This document shows, piece after piece, positions 9,581 to 18,332 of a stretch of 45,154 nucleotides of DNA. The stretch comes from an uncultured Erysipelotrichaceae bacterium. GTDB lineage: Bacteria; Bacillota_I; Bacilli_A; RF39; UBA660. The notes beneath the pieces are model-generated. The model ran no database searches. It saw nothing but the letters and a program-made list of their open reading frames with translations, and was not told the DNA's origin. Position numbers and translations under genes: made by a program. Within the stretch, counting starts at the first letter, position 1, and the number at the start of each line of letters is the position of its first letter. Where the stretch lies: positions 1 through 45,154 of the forward strand of contig CADBKG010000011.1 in NCBI GenBank assembly GCA_902795215.1, read 5' to 3'.

Positions 9581-9685
9581 ATGCCGGCAAGTATAGAAAA
9601 GGTTAGTAGTGGGGGAAGTGCTACTACAAATAAAAATGCTACAACAAATAATACAAATACAAAGACAGAAGTAAAAACAGAAACT
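9581..9685 (+). repeat. 105-bp direct repeat, copy 2
   Basis: Second copy of 7368-7472, with one mismatch. It ends exactly where the 19-nt insertion of this copy begins. Confidence 0.9.
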
Positions 9686-9702
9686 ATCCCAATATTATGT
9701 CC

Positions 9703-9710
9703 AAAAAAAA
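9703..9710 (+). other. A8 homopolymer at the frame break
   Basis: Eight consecutive A between CC and GG. The upstream frame reads CCA AAA AAA AGG and the downstream frame needs AAA AAA GGA. A change to seven A restores the full gene, which makes this a plausible slippage or phase-variation tract. Confidence 0.65.
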
Positions 9711-9716
9711 GGATAT

Positions 9717-11207
9717 ATGGTAGGTGATGGTACTGGTTTTAATCCAGATGGAGATATGACACGTGCCCAAATGGTGCAAATTCTATATGCAATGGAAGGA
9801 AAGCCAAGTGGTGCAAAAGCAAACTTTAGTGATGTAAAGAGCGGAGAATGGTATTCTGACGCAGTAGCATGGGCCCAAAGTAATGGAATAGTCGCTGGAC
9901 ATACAGATGGAACATTTAGACCAAATGATAAAATAACCAATGAACAAATGGCTGCTATAATGAAAAAGTATGCTGAATTTAAAGGAAAAGATACTAGCAT
10001 TACAAACGATGAAGTATGGGCAATTGATAAACTAGATAGAAGCGAATATTCGAGAGATGCTCTTACATGGGCAAATCAACAACATATGTTTAATGTACAG
10101 TCAATTTTAGATTTAAAGCCAAAAGATACTGCTTCTAGACAAGTAATGGCAGATATGCTAAGAAGATATGATCAAGTATATAATACAGAGGTATATATGC
10201 CTGTAAATAAACAATATCAAGAAGTAGAAAAAAAATATAATACTGAAAGATTGGAAACAAGGATTAATTCAGTAAGCACAATTTATTCTTCCTTTGATGA
10301 TATCTTTAATGATAAACAATATGGTGGTGCACAAAATGATCCGGCTAGAATACTTAATTATAAATCATATGATGATATGATGGCTGACACAAGTGTAAAA
10401 GGGCAAAAAGCAAAAATTTTGTACGATTTAACGAAGCAATATTTTCCTGATGCATCATTTGAACAAACTCAAGATCTTGCAGAAGCATATAATCAATGCG
10501 GATGTGCATATATGGCAGATGCGGATGCATGTGCGCTTCAAATATCAAGTCTTTCAAATGGTGAAGAAGTCTTCAAAAAAACATTTGGATATGATTTATA
10601 TTCAAAGGATGATAATGGAAAATCAATCAATGTAGAATGCATTGCATATGAGCATTTCTTGTATGCGAATAAAGTACATAGAAATAAGTCTATGGATAAC
10701 ATTTTATCTAACAGTGGAGGAAAAAATGCTATTAGCACTGGTTCAACAGAAAGTAAATATTTTTATGAAAGTAAAAACATTGGATTCTATCATGAAAGCT
10801 CAGTTAGTATGGAAACAAATTCAGAGGAAGCATATCAAAAGTCATTTAATTATCTATATAAATATTCCAAAGATCACCCAAATGCAGTTTATGTACTAGA
10901 AGGTCAGGATTTTGATATGCTTAGGTTTAACACTTCCGAATATAATAACAACAATTTGCATGATGCGGCCTTAGATCATGCAACACTTTCTGGTGCAAAG
11001 TATTCTGATGTATCTTCCCATGCAATGTTTTTAACAGGCACTACAAAGGAAGGATACATAGTTTCATCTTGGGGGGATAAATATTTTGTGCCATTTGATG
11101 ATACTTTTAATAATACAGGTACGGATTTTGAAGGTAGAATAGTAAAACCAAACTTAGAAGTAATGGCAATAGACTTTGATTTTAGTAAAATAGGAGGTAT
11201 TAAATAA
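9717..11207 (+). CDS. SLH-domain protein with papain-like domain, copy 2 (main frame)
   Basis: 496 residues from the first ATG of this frame; no in-frame start exists further upstream before a stop at 9672. SLH repeats occupy about residues 1-155 (GFNPDGDMTRAQMVQILYAM, WYSDAVAWAQSNGIVAGHTD). The C-terminal domain has the same key segments as copy 1: CGCAYMADADACALQ, SHAMFLTG and SSWGDKYFVPFDD. The natural N-terminus lies in another frame (9581-9727), and ATG 9717 has only a weak AAAAGG site. Expression therefore needs slippage, frameshifting or re-initiation; otherwise this copy is disabled. The C-terminal part is more diverged from copy 1 than the SLH part, so the modules may differ in target. 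Confidence 0.8.
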   Translation: MVGDGTGFNPDGDMTRAQMVQILYAMEGKPSGAKANFSDVKSGEWYSDAVAWAQSNGIVAGHTDGTFRPNDKITNEQMAAIMKKYAEFKGKDTSITNDEVWAIDKLDRSEYSRDALTWANQQHMFNVQSILDLKPKDTASRQVMADMLRRYDQVYNTEVYMPVNKQYQEVEKKYNTERLETRINSVSTIYSSFDDIFNDKQYGGAQNDPARILNYKSYDDMMADTSVKGQKAKILYDLTKQYFPDASFEQTQDLAEAYNQCGCAYMADADACALQISSLSNGEEVFKKTFGYDLYSKDDNGKSINVECIAYEHFLYANKVHRNKSMDNILSNSGGKNAISTGSTESKYFYESKNIGFYHESSVSMETNSEEAYQKSFNYLYKYSKDHPNAVYVLEGQDFDMLRFNTSEYNNNNLHDAALDHATLSGAKYSDVSSHAMFLTGTTKEGYIVSSWGDKYFVPFDDTFNNTGTDFEGRIVKPNLEVMAIDFDFSKIGGIK

Positions 11208-11788
11208 TGTTTTATCCTGATACTCATGACTATAATAAACTAATTGATCTAGGTCTTACAAAAGATGAATTTTTAGATCTTCAAATTAAATATAAGCATG
11301 GATTTGAAGAATACTTAAAAACAATTATAGATTTTAATGAAATAAATAGTTATATTTTAATGAGTGGTAATCTTCATAAAATAGAAGATGATGATAGAAA
11401 CTTTTATAAAAAATATTCTAGTTTAGGTAGTGATTTCTTTTATTTAAGAAATAATATTCATATAGAAAGACTAGATGTGTATGAACTTGGAACATTAAAA
11501 GGCAATCCTGACAAAGAATTTTACGAAAAAACATATGAAAAAGTGCTATTTGAAACTGAAAAAGACACAAATATTTTTATAGGAACAGCCGTTCCTACTA
11601 ATGAAGTAAAAGGAAGGAGTTTAATATTTGAATTTGCACATGATATGAGAAAAGAATCCTCAGTTGAAAGATATGCAGCAAGTAATATATCAAAATATAT
11701 AAAGGATCTTTTAAATAAGTACTCAGAATCAAGAAATATACCTATATCATTTTTAGAGTATAAAGCTATTCCTGATTACTTTTTATAG
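11207..11788 (+). CDS. Partner protein 3 of the SLH/papain-like module
   Basis: 193 residues and the most diverged of the three partner proteins. It keeps the landmarks DYNKLIDLG, KYKHGFEEYLKTIIDFNEINSYIL, HIERLDVYE, VLFETEKDTNIFIGTAVP, KGRSLIFEFAHDM and RNIPISFLEYKAIPDYFL. It overlaps the stop of SLH copy 2 by TAATG with GGAGG upstream. Strict one-to-one alternation with the SLH genes through three copies argues that each partner belongs to its downstream neighbour. Function unknown. Confidence 0.85.
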   Translation: MFYPDTHDYNKLIDLGLTKDEFLDLQIKYKHGFEEYLKTIIDFNEINSYILMSGNLHKIEDDDRNFYKKYSSLGSDFFYLRNNIHIERLDVYELGTLKGNPDKEFYEKTYEKVLFETEKDTNIFIGTAVPTNEVKGRSLIFEFAHDMRKESSVERYAASNISKYIKDLLNKYSESRNIPISFLEYKAIPDYFL

Positions 11789-11796
11789 GAGATATT

Positions 11797-13350
11797 ATGG
11801 CAACAAGTATTAAAAAAGTTACCGCTGGAAGTTCAGGAAATAGTTCTTATAATACTTCTAATATATCTAATAACAATAATAATGTTGTATATGAAAGCAT
11901 GAATTTATCAAGTGATCATTACTCATTAGATAGAGATTATAATCAATTTTATGTTAATCAAAAAGGATATATGATTGGTGATGAAACTGGATTTAATGGT
12001 TCTGGTAATGTTACAAGAGCACAATTAGTTCAAGTGTTATACGCAATGGAAGGAAAGCCAAGTGGTGCAAATGCTAATTTTAAAGATGTTAATTCAAATG
12101 ATTGGTATGCAGATGCAGTAGCGTGGGCCCAAAGTAAAGGAATAGTCGCAGGGCATACAGATGGAACATTTAGGCCAAATGATGTTATAACAAGAGAGCA
12201 AATGGCTGCTGTTATGAGTCAATATGCTAGATATAAAGGCGCTAATACTAGTGCTTCTAGTTATACAGTTGAATCAATTAATAAAACAAAAGCTAATGAC
12301 TATGCAAAAAATTCTCTTGCATGGGCATATGAAAAAGGAATGTTTGATGTATCTTCCATAGAAAACTTAAATCCTGGTGGAGGTGCTTCAAGAAATGATT
12401 TAGCCCAAATGCTTACTGCTTATGATGCTAATTATAATAATAGTAGTTTCAATCAATATTATGAATATTATAAAAATCCTGAAAGTTTTGCTATAAATTC
12501 TATAAATACATCTCTTTCTGAAAAAAGGGGTTATACTGATGTTTTTAATGATACAAATTATGGTGGAGATCAAAGACAAGTATCTAAAATAATGAAAAAA
12601 TATAATAGCGAAGCTGAACTTTTAAGTGATTCAAGTGTAGATGGACAGCAGGCAAGAATAATAAATGATTTGATTAAAAGATATTATCCTAATTCAACAT
12701 ATGACCAAAGAAAATTACTTGCAGAATCTTATACCCAAAATGGATGTGCATATATGGCACTTGCAGATGGACTTGCGCTTCAAACTTCTGGATTATCAAA
12801 CGGAGAGGAAGTATTCAAAAAAGCCTTTGGTTATGATTTATATTCTGCTGATGGTAATAACAAAGTATGTAATACAGAAGCAATTGCTATGGATTTCTTC
12901 TTATATGAAAATTGTAGAAACAAAAGTATAGATAGTGTATTATCGTTAGAAACGACTGCAACTAATACGGCATCTGGTGATGTTAGAAGTTACTTAAATA
13001 GTAAGGGTATTACTACTGACTATTCATCTGCAGATTTTGGTGGAATCAGTTTGACTTCTAAAACGGAATCATTAAAAAAGCTTGCAGAATTTGAAATGAA
13101 ACATCAAGATGCTATATATATGATGGAAGGCGGAGGATATAACATGAATAGATATAACAACCAAGGAGATTTAACTAATAATACAACTAGAGCTTCCGCG
13201 CATGCAACATTTGTAACAGGGATGGATAACGATAGCTTAACTGTATCATCTTGGGGTGATAAATATGATGTTCCAATAGGGACTGATGGTTCAAGAATCT
13301 CAGTAGTAGCATATAACTTTGATTTTAGTAAAATAGGAGGTAAGAAATAG
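11797..13350 (+). CDS. SLH-domain protein with papain-like domain, copy 3
   Basis: 517 residues. The N-terminal ~50 residues are Ser/Asn/Tyr-rich, without a signal peptide and different in sequence from copies 1 and 2. SLH repeats follow (GFNGSGNVTRAQLVQVLYAM; WYADAVAWAQSKGIVAGHTD with GTFRPNDVITREQMAAVM; a third weaker repeat). The C-terminal domain retains NGCAYMALADGLALQ, AHATFVTG and SSWGDKYDVP, so the Cys, His and SSWG positions are conserved in all three copies. AGGAG precedes the ATG. The gene is last in its operon, closed by the terminator at 13345. Confidence 0.85.
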   Translation: MATSIKKVTAGSSGNSSYNTSNISNNNNNVVYESMNLSSDHYSLDRDYNQFYVNQKGYMIGDETGFNGSGNVTRAQLVQVLYAMEGKPSGANANFKDVNSNDWYADAVAWAQSKGIVAGHTDGTFRPNDVITREQMAAVMSQYARYKGANTSASSYTVESINKTKANDYAKNSLAWAYEKGMFDVSSIENLNPGGGASRNDLAQMLTAYDANYNNSSFNQYYEYYKNPESFAINSINTSLSEKRGYTDVFNDTNYGGDQRQVSKIMKKYNSEAELLSDSSVDGQQARIINDLIKRYYPNSTYDQRKLLAESYTQNGCAYMALADGLALQTSGLSNGEEVFKKAFGYDLYSADGNNKVCNTEAIAMDFFLYENCRNKSIDSVLSLETTATNTASGDVRSYLNSKGITTDYSSADFGGISLTSKTESLKKLAEFEMKHQDAIYMMEGGGYNMNRYNNQGDLTNNTTRASAHATFVTGMDNDSLTVSSWGDKYDVPIGTDGSRISVVAYNFDFSKIGGKK

Positions 13351-13369
13351 CTTTTAAAGGCTATTTTTT
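13345..13369 (+). terminator. Terminator of the SLH/protease operon
   Basis: AAATAGC, loop, GCTATTT followed by Ts. It overlaps the stop codon of SLH copy 3 and is followed at once by the promoter of the next unit. Confidence 0.75.
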
Positions 13370-13370
13370 A

Positions 13371-13399
13371 TTTACAAAAAAAAGCATATATGGTAGTAT
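13371..13399 (+). promoter_or_regulatory. Promoter of the third sigma operon
   Basis: TTTACA, 17-nt spacer, TAGTAT at 13394-13399. It has the same layout as the promoter at 2952, with a G-rich ribosome binding site downstream. Confidence 0.7.
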
Positions 13400-13426
13400 A
13401 ACATTACTTCAAAAGGGGGAGTAAAG

Positions 13427-14863
13427 GTGGGGACAAATAAAAAAAATATTAGTTTTGAAAAAGCAATTAAAGAATTTGAAAAACTGAATAATAACTATGA
13501 AAAAAACAAAGAACTAAATATTGAAGATATAAAAAAAATATTACAACATGATAAAAAACTATATTACCTAACGGATATAATTTTTAATGAAAAAAAAGAG
13601 GAAATAATAAATGGTGAAGATTTAGAAATATATAATAATTTATTTCTATATTCAACTATATATGCTTATGCAGATTTAAATAATATAGAGATTAAAGATT
13701 TGGATTTAGATGAAATTTTTGACAATATTGCTTTAGATGAAACTATTATATCAAATGATAACGTTTCCGCTTATATTAATGAAATAAGAGATTATAAACT
13801 ATTAACAAGAGAAGAAGAAGTTATGCTTTTTAAAAAATTAGAACGAGGAGATAATAAAGCTAGAAATATAATTATTAAATCAAATTTAAAATTAGTAATA
13901 TCTATTGCCAAAAAATATACCAGCAGCAGATTACCTTTTTTAGATTTGATACAAGAAGGTAATATTGGGCTTATGAAAGCAGTTGACAAGTTTGATTACC
14001 ATCGAGGAAATAAATTTTCTACCTTTGCTACATATTGGATAAGACAAACTATTACAAGGGCAATAGCTAATAAATCAAGAGAAATTAGATATCCTGTTAA
14101 TACGTTTTATATAATTAATAATATAGAACTATATATTAATGGATATTATAGTCAGTATTATGAATATCCAAGTCTAAAGCAGATAGCAAATAAATTTAAT
14201 ATAACTACAAAAAAAGCTAGTGAATATGTACTCAACATTTCCAGTACCATTAGTTATAATTTAAAAGTAGGTGAAGAACAGGATACAGAATTTGGAGACT
14301 TAATTGCGAGTAATATCAATGTAGAAGAAGAAGTTCTTTCAAAAAATATAAATAAGGATATTAATTTAGCATTAGATATCTTAAATGAAAGAGAAAGAGA
14401 CATAATAGAATTAAGATTTGGTTTAAACGGAAGAAAAAAATTAACTCTAGTAGAAACCGCAAAATTATATGGTATTACAAGGGAAAGAATTAGACAAATA
14501 GAATCTATGGCAATAAAGAAATTAAGAGGAGATAGTGCTATAAAATATTTAGAGGGTTATTACGATTTATATAAAGATGATAATGATAAAGAGAATATAT
14601 ATACTTACTTTTCGAATTTGGGTTTTACTTATAAAACCACAAGATTATTAATTAATACTTTAGATGAAAATACAAAAAAGATTTTATATAAAAAATTCAG
14701 ATTTTCAGATTATAGAAGAGAAGATATTAAACAAGAATTATCAAAAGAGGAAGAAAAAATGTTTACAAATGAAATTCTTCCAAGTATAATAGAGAAATTA
14801 GAAGAGATTCAAAATAATTATAAAAATGAATCAACAACAAAGAGAGAAAGGAAGAAAAAATAA
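13427..14863 (+). CDS. RpoD-like sigma factor with extra modules (sigma C here)
   Basis: 478 residues starting at GTG after AAAGGGGGA. A ~110-residue N-terminal extension, similar in pattern to that of sigma B, precedes VSAYINEIRDYKLLTREEE. Region 2 ([54 protein letters not shown]), region 3 and region 4 ([34 protein letters not shown]) are intact. The C-terminal ~100 residues (YFSNLGFTYKTTRLLINTLD, ENTKKILYKKFRFSDYRRED) align by eye with the C-terminal part of sigma A ([38 protein letters not shown]). It is followed by the type-2 module protein through a TAATG overlap. Confidence 0.9.
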   Translation: MGTNKKNISFEKAIKEFEKLNNNYEKNKELNIEDIKKILQHDKKLYYLTDIIFNEKKEEIINGEDLEIYNNLFLYSTIYAYADLNNIEIKDLDLDEIFDNIALDETIISNDNVSAYINEIRDYKLLTREEEVMLFKKLERGDNKARNIIIKSNLKLVISIAKKYTSSRLPFLDLIQEGNIGLMKAVDKFDYHRGNKFSTFATYWIRQTITRAIANKSREIRYPVNTFYIINNIELYINGYYSQYYEYPSLKQIANKFNITTKKASEYVLNISSTISYNLKVGEEQDTEFGDLIASNINVEEEVLSKNINKDINLALDILNERERDIIELRFGLNGRKKLTLVETAKLYGITRERIRQIESMAIKKLRGDSAIKYLEGYYDLYKDDNDKENIYTYFSNLGFTYKTTRLLINTLDENTKKILYKKFRFSDYRREDIKQELSKEEEKMFTNEILPSIIEKLEEIQNNYKNESTTKRERKKK

Positions 14864-15249
14864 TGAACGAAAATGGTCAAAGAAATATGGAAAGTGATGT
14901 AAAAATCTATTCAAGACAAAAAGAAAACGTAAAAATTTATCCAAATGAAAGTGAAAGGATTCATTTGCAATTGGAAAGTATTAAACCTGAACTAGTTACA
15001 TATTTAAAGTCATATCCATTTACCTTATTAGCAGAAGAATTTGGAACTGATGCAATTATAATTGGTCTTAGATTTGGATTTGTTGGTAACAACGAGTATT
15101 CATCTGAAGAAATTGCTATTGTTCTAGGAATAGAAGAAGAAAAAGTAAGCAATATAATTAATTCATATTTATCTTATATGAAAGATAATCTATTAAAAGA
15201 ATTTTCTAAAATTGAAAATCCAAAAAGAATTAAAAAAGAAAAAAATTAA
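14863..15249 (+). CDS. Stand-alone protein resembling the C-terminal module of sigma B
   Basis: 128 residues. There is no sigma region 2. Residues ~47-110 (LLAEEFGTDAIIIGLRFGFV, then YSSEEIAIVLGIEEEKVSNI) match in spacing the end of sigma B ([20 protein letters not shown], then [20 protein letters not shown]). Both look like a degenerate sigma region 4 helix-turn-helix. It starts by a TAATG overlap with sigma C. It could be a remnant of a second sigma gene, a DNA- or RNA-polymerase-binding accessory subunit, or an antagonist. These roles are inference; the resemblance is what I can see. Confidence 0.75.
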   Translation: MNENGQRNMESDVKIYSRQKENVKIYPNESERIHLQLESIKPELVTYLKSYPFTLLAEEFGTDAIIIGLRFGFVGNNEYSSEEIAIVLGIEEEKVSNIINSYLSYMKDNLLKEFSKIENPKRIKKEKN

Positions 15250-15309
15250 AAATGTCACCTTTTTGGAGGGACAGGATCAATACCTGTTTTTCCTCCAGGG
15301 TGACATTTT
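15249..15309. terminator. Large bidirectional hairpin between convergent genes
   Basis: AAAATGTCACC (15249-15259) pairs with GGTGACATTTT (15299-15309). Inside it GGAGG pairs with CCTCC and ACAGG with CCTGT. On the minus strand a T-rich run follows, so it probably ends the murDC-yidD transcript. Most of the structure lies in the 3' codons of yidD (HPGG…DPVPP). Confidence 0.75.
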
Positions 15310-15470
15310 AATATGCGTTTAATTGATAGAAACACGCCTTTAAATGATCCATGAACTTCTATCGCTTCTATAGCATAATTAGAACATGTTGGAATAAATC
15401 TACAATTATTATGCATGTGCGTTGGTGTTTTTTGATAAAGTTTAATAAGTTTAATTAGTAATTTTTTCAT
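15255..15470 (-). CDS. yidD: Membrane protein insertion efficiency factor YidD
   Basis: 71 residues of the small YidD/UPF0161 family, which helps YidC/Oxa1-type insertion at the membrane. Diagnostic features are the amphipathic N-terminus ([14 protein letters not shown]), [19 protein letters not shown], the Lys/Arg-rich [14 protein letters not shown], and the terminal [15 protein letters not shown]. It overlaps the end of murD-murC by ATGA, so the two are co-translated. Finding it behind murein genes and not beside rnpA/yidC is unusual but not unique. Confidence 0.95.
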   Translation of the reverse strand: MKKLLIKLIKLYQKTPTHMHNNCRFIPTCSNYAIEAIEVHGSFKGVFLSIKRILKCHPGGKTGIDPVPPKR

Positions 15471-18163
15471 TTTGTTAATTTACTTGCAAGTTTAGTAATA
15501 TTGCCCGCTCCTTGAGTTATTATTATATCATCTTTTTTAACATTTTCTAAAAGATATTTTACTATTTCATCATAGTCTTTTATATAAAGGGCATCTTTTT
15601 TAAGTTTTTTGATTTCTTTTATTAAATCTTCTGGCCCAATATCATAAGTGTTTTGTTCTCTAGCTGCATATATATCTACTATTATTATGTTATCGTAATT
15701 GATAAGCACTTTTGCAAATTCTTTTAAGTGAGCTTTTAATCTTGAAAAAGTATGTGCTTCAAATATTATAAATGACTTATTATATTTTTTGTTTTTAATT
15801 CCATTATATGTAGCTTCTAGTTCTGTTGGGTGATGACCATAATCATCATATACACTAGCACCATTAAACTTACCTTTATATTCAAGCCTTCTAGATACAC
15901 CAAGAGGTTTTAGAAGAGCTTTTTTAATTATTTTAGAATCGATACCATATTCTTTTGCAAGAGCATATACACATAAACTATTATATACATTATGAATACC
16001 AGCGCTTTTTAAAGATAGTATATCTATCTTCTTATTGTTATGATATACATCAAAACAAGGGAAACCATCACTTGAATATGATACATCCTTAAAGTAATAA
16101 TCTGCTTTTTTATCACTTCCGATAGTTATAACTTTAGCTTTTGTATAATCTTTTAAACCATAGACTCTTTCATCATCCATGTTTAACACTAAATAACCAT
16201 CACTAGGTAGATTTGAAACATACTTTTGAAAACTTTTTTCAATATTATTTATATTTTTAAAATAATCTAAATGATCATCATCTATATTTAAAACTATTGC
16301 ACTTTTTTGCTTAAATTTTAAATAACTATCATGATATTCACAAGCTTCTATTATTAAATGCTCTGATTTACCAATGCGGTAATTACCATCAATCAGATTT
16401 AAGTTAGTACCAACTTGAATTGTAGGATCAAGCCCAGCTTCAATAAATACACTTGATAACATGCTGGTAGTAGTTGTTTTACCATGTGTTCCAGAGATAC
16501 CAATAGTATCACTAAAGTGTTTTGTTATTTCTCCTAAATAATCAGCGCGTTCCATGCATTTAATTCCAAGTTCTCTAGCTTTTATAAGTTCTTTGTTATC
16601 ATCTTTAATTGCGGCAGTATAAACAACTAAATCGATATCTTTAGTAATATTCTTTTTTAATTGTGAGTAATTTACTTTAATGCCATTTTTTTCAAGCTTT
16701 TCAGTAATACTTGATTTATTTAAATCAGAACCACTTACATTATATCCATAATTTTTAATTATTTCGGCAATACCACTCATAGATATTCCGCCTATACCAA
16801 TCATATAAACGTTTTTATAGTTTTCTATTGATTCATCTTTAAAAGAATTAACAACACTTTTAAATTCATCCCCACGTATTTCAAAGTTTTCATAACTATC
16901 CCAAGATGCACATGCTGGACTAAATAAAACTACATCTCCATAACTTGCTTTTTTGCTTGCACCAATAGTGGCTTCTTTTAAGTTTTTATAAACATCACAT
17001 TCTATTTTATTTTTAGTAGCGAACTTTTTAATTCTATCTTTTGTTTCTCCAAATGCTGATATATATTTTACATTTTTTAAATAGGGGATAAGATCATCAA
17101 ATGAGTGTCCTCTATCAAGTCCTCCAAGCATTAAAACAATTGGTTCTTTAAAAGAAACAAGAGCAGTTTTAGTAGATTCTACGTTAGTGGCTTTACTATC
17201 GTTATAATACTTAACACCATTTATTGTTTTAACATATTCTATTCTATGTTCAACACCACTAAAGCTTTTTAAAAATCTAACTATTGGTTCATTAGGTATA
17301 GCATATAATTTAACAGCGCATATCGCAGCCATTATATTTTCATAATTATGCATCCCTTTAATTTTAATATCATCAAGAGATATTACTTTTTTATTAGCAT
17401 AATATATATAATTATTTTTTATATAAGATCTTTGTTTACTATCTTTAGAAAAATATATTTTTGTGCTTTTTATATCACTTGTTAAATCAACTGATTCTTT
17501 ATTATCATAATTAATAATTGCATAATCTTTTTTAGTATGATTATTAAAGATTCTTTTTTTCATTGCTTTATAACGCTCATGAGAATCATGAAAATCAGTA
17601 TGCGCTTCAAATATATTGTTAAGTACACTTACTTCAGTTTTAAATTTATACATATCACATAATTGGTGGTCAGATATTTCAAGTACTAAATAATCTTTTT
17701 TCTTTAATTTTTTAACTAGGCCTGATAGAGGATAACCAATATTTCCACCTAGATAAACATTTTTACCTGCATTTTTTAAAAAGTTATATATTAAAGTTAC
17801 AGTAGTAGTTTTACCATTAGAACCAGTAACACCTATAATATGTACACCTTTTGGCATATAATAAAAAGCAGCTTCAACTTCATTTATAACAGGGATATTT
17901 AAGTTATTAGCTTTTACAACAGTTTTATGTGTATACTTAATACCTGGATTTTTAACAAGTATGTCAAAACTTTCATCTAAAAACTCTGTTGGATCATCGC
18001 TTTTTATAAACTTAACTCCAAGTCTTTTTAAATCATGAAGTTGTCCTTTGTCTTGATCTTTCATATCAGTTATTATAACTTTATTATTAGTAGCAAGTAG
18101 TTTTGCAGCTTCATAACCACTTCTTGCCATTCCTAGTATAAATATTTTTTTGCCCTTTATCAT
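15467..18163 (-). CDS. murD-murC: Fused MurD-MurC peptidoglycan precursor ligase
   Basis: 898 residues holding two complete Mur ligases. Residues 1-~445 are MurD (UDP-MurNAc-L-Ala:D-Glu ligase): [16 protein letters not shown], the ATP loop [11 protein letters not shown] (111-121), the LEISDHQL region, and [21 protein letters not shown]. Residues ~449-898 are MurC (UDP-MurNAc:L-Ala ligase): [20 protein letters not shown], the ATP loop [12 protein letters not shown], and FEAHTFSRL…GAGNI near the end. The two catalyse consecutive steps, MurC first, although MurD is N-terminal. The reading frame is unbroken through the joint. A GAGAGG site precedes the ATG and yidD follows by overlap. Both halves keep their motifs, so both are probably active. 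Confidence 0.93.
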   Translation of the reverse strand: MIKGKKIFILGMARSGYEAAKLLATNNKVIITDMKDQDKGQLHDLKRLGVKFIKSDDPTEFLDESFDILVKNPGIKYTHKTVVKANNLNIPVINEVEAAFYYMPKGVHIIGVTGSNGKTTTVTLIYNFLKNAGKNVYLGGNIGYPLSGLVKKLKKKDYLVLEISDHQLCDMYKFKTEVSVLNNIFEAHTDFHDSHERYKAMKKRIFNNHTKKDYAIINYDNKESVDLTSDIKSTKIYFSKDSKQRSYIKNNYIYYANKKVISLDDIKIKGMHNYENIMAAICAVKLYAIPNEPIVRFLKSFSGVEHRIEYVKTINGVKYYNDSKATNVESTKTALVSFKEPIVLMLGGLDRGHSFDDLIPYLKNVKYISAFGETKDRIKKFATKNKIECDVYKNLKEATIGASKKASYGDVVLFSPACASWDSYENFEIRGDEFKSVVNSFKDESIENYKNVYMIGIGGISMSGIAEIIKNYGYNVSGSDLNKSSITEKLEKNGIKVNYSQLKKNITKDIDLVVYTAAIKDDNKELIKARELGIKCMERADYLGEITKHFSDTIGISGTHGKTTTTSMLSSVFIEAGLDPTIQVGTNLNLIDGNYRIGKSEHLIIEACEYHDSYLKFKQKSAIVLNIDDDHLDYFKNINNIEKSFQKYVSNLPSDGYLVLNMDDERVYGLKDYTKAKVITIGSDKKADYYFKDVSYSSDGFPCFDVYHNNKKIDILSLKSAGIHNVYNSLCVYALAKEYGIDSKIIKKALLKPLGVSRRLEYKGKFNGASVYDDYGHHPTELEATYNGIKNKKYNKSFIIFEAHTFSRLKAHLKEFAKVLINYDNIIIVDIYAAREQNTYDIGPEDLIKEIKKLKKDALYIKDYDEIVKYLLENVKKDDIIITQGAGNITKLASKLTK

Positions 18164-18190
18164 TCTTATCGCCTCTCTAGCTTCTTTATA

Positions 18191-18199
18191 ATTATATCA
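18191..18199 (-). promoter_or_regulatory. Extended -10 of murD-murC
   Basis: On the minus strand TGATATAAT lies about 28 nt before the start codon. The -35 region is AT-rich without a clear consensus (TTATCA at a 19-nt spacing is the best). Confidence 0.5.
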
Positions 18200-18264
18200 T
18201 ATTATTATATATTATTGATAAAGAAAATTTAATATTTTTGAAAAACTTAACAAATAATATATTA

Positions 18265-18293
18265 TTTACAAATCTATAAAGTTGTGTTATATT
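18265..18293 (+). promoter_or_regulatory. Promoter of the leader peptide / deaminase unit
   Basis: TTTACA (18265-18270), 17-nt spacer, TATATT (18288-18293). Its -35 and spacer start (TTTACAAATCT) equal those of the sigma A promoter at 2952. A transcript would carry the leader ORF, the attenuator and then the deaminase gene. Confidence 0.7.
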
Positions 18294-18332
18294 ATCGTTG
18301 TAAATTACTGAAAGGAAAGGAGTGTGATTAAT

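Larger units (their letters stand above)
9581..9727 (+). pseudogene. Out-of-frame 5' segment of SLH copy 2
   Basis: ATG 9581, with AGGAGG upstream, opens a 48-codon frame. Its first 35 residues equal those of copy 1, then come IPILCPKK and a stop at 9725. Relative to copy 1 there are 19 extra bases, including part of an A8 run (9703-9710). Removing one A would join this frame to the main frame (…CPKKGYMVGDG…) and give a 541-residue protein like copy 1. It may be a true frameshift, a slippage site, a phase-variable tract or a sequencing error. Confidence 0.75.

Noticed and set aside
10450-10899. Plus-strand frames at 10450-10635 and 10642-10899 inside SLH copy 2
   Set aside because: They overlap a conserved protein frame and lack start signals.
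6771-13350. The tandem repeats as an insertion sequence or composite transposon
   Set aside because: No transposase, no terminal inverted repeats and no target duplications; the repeats are whole coupled genes.
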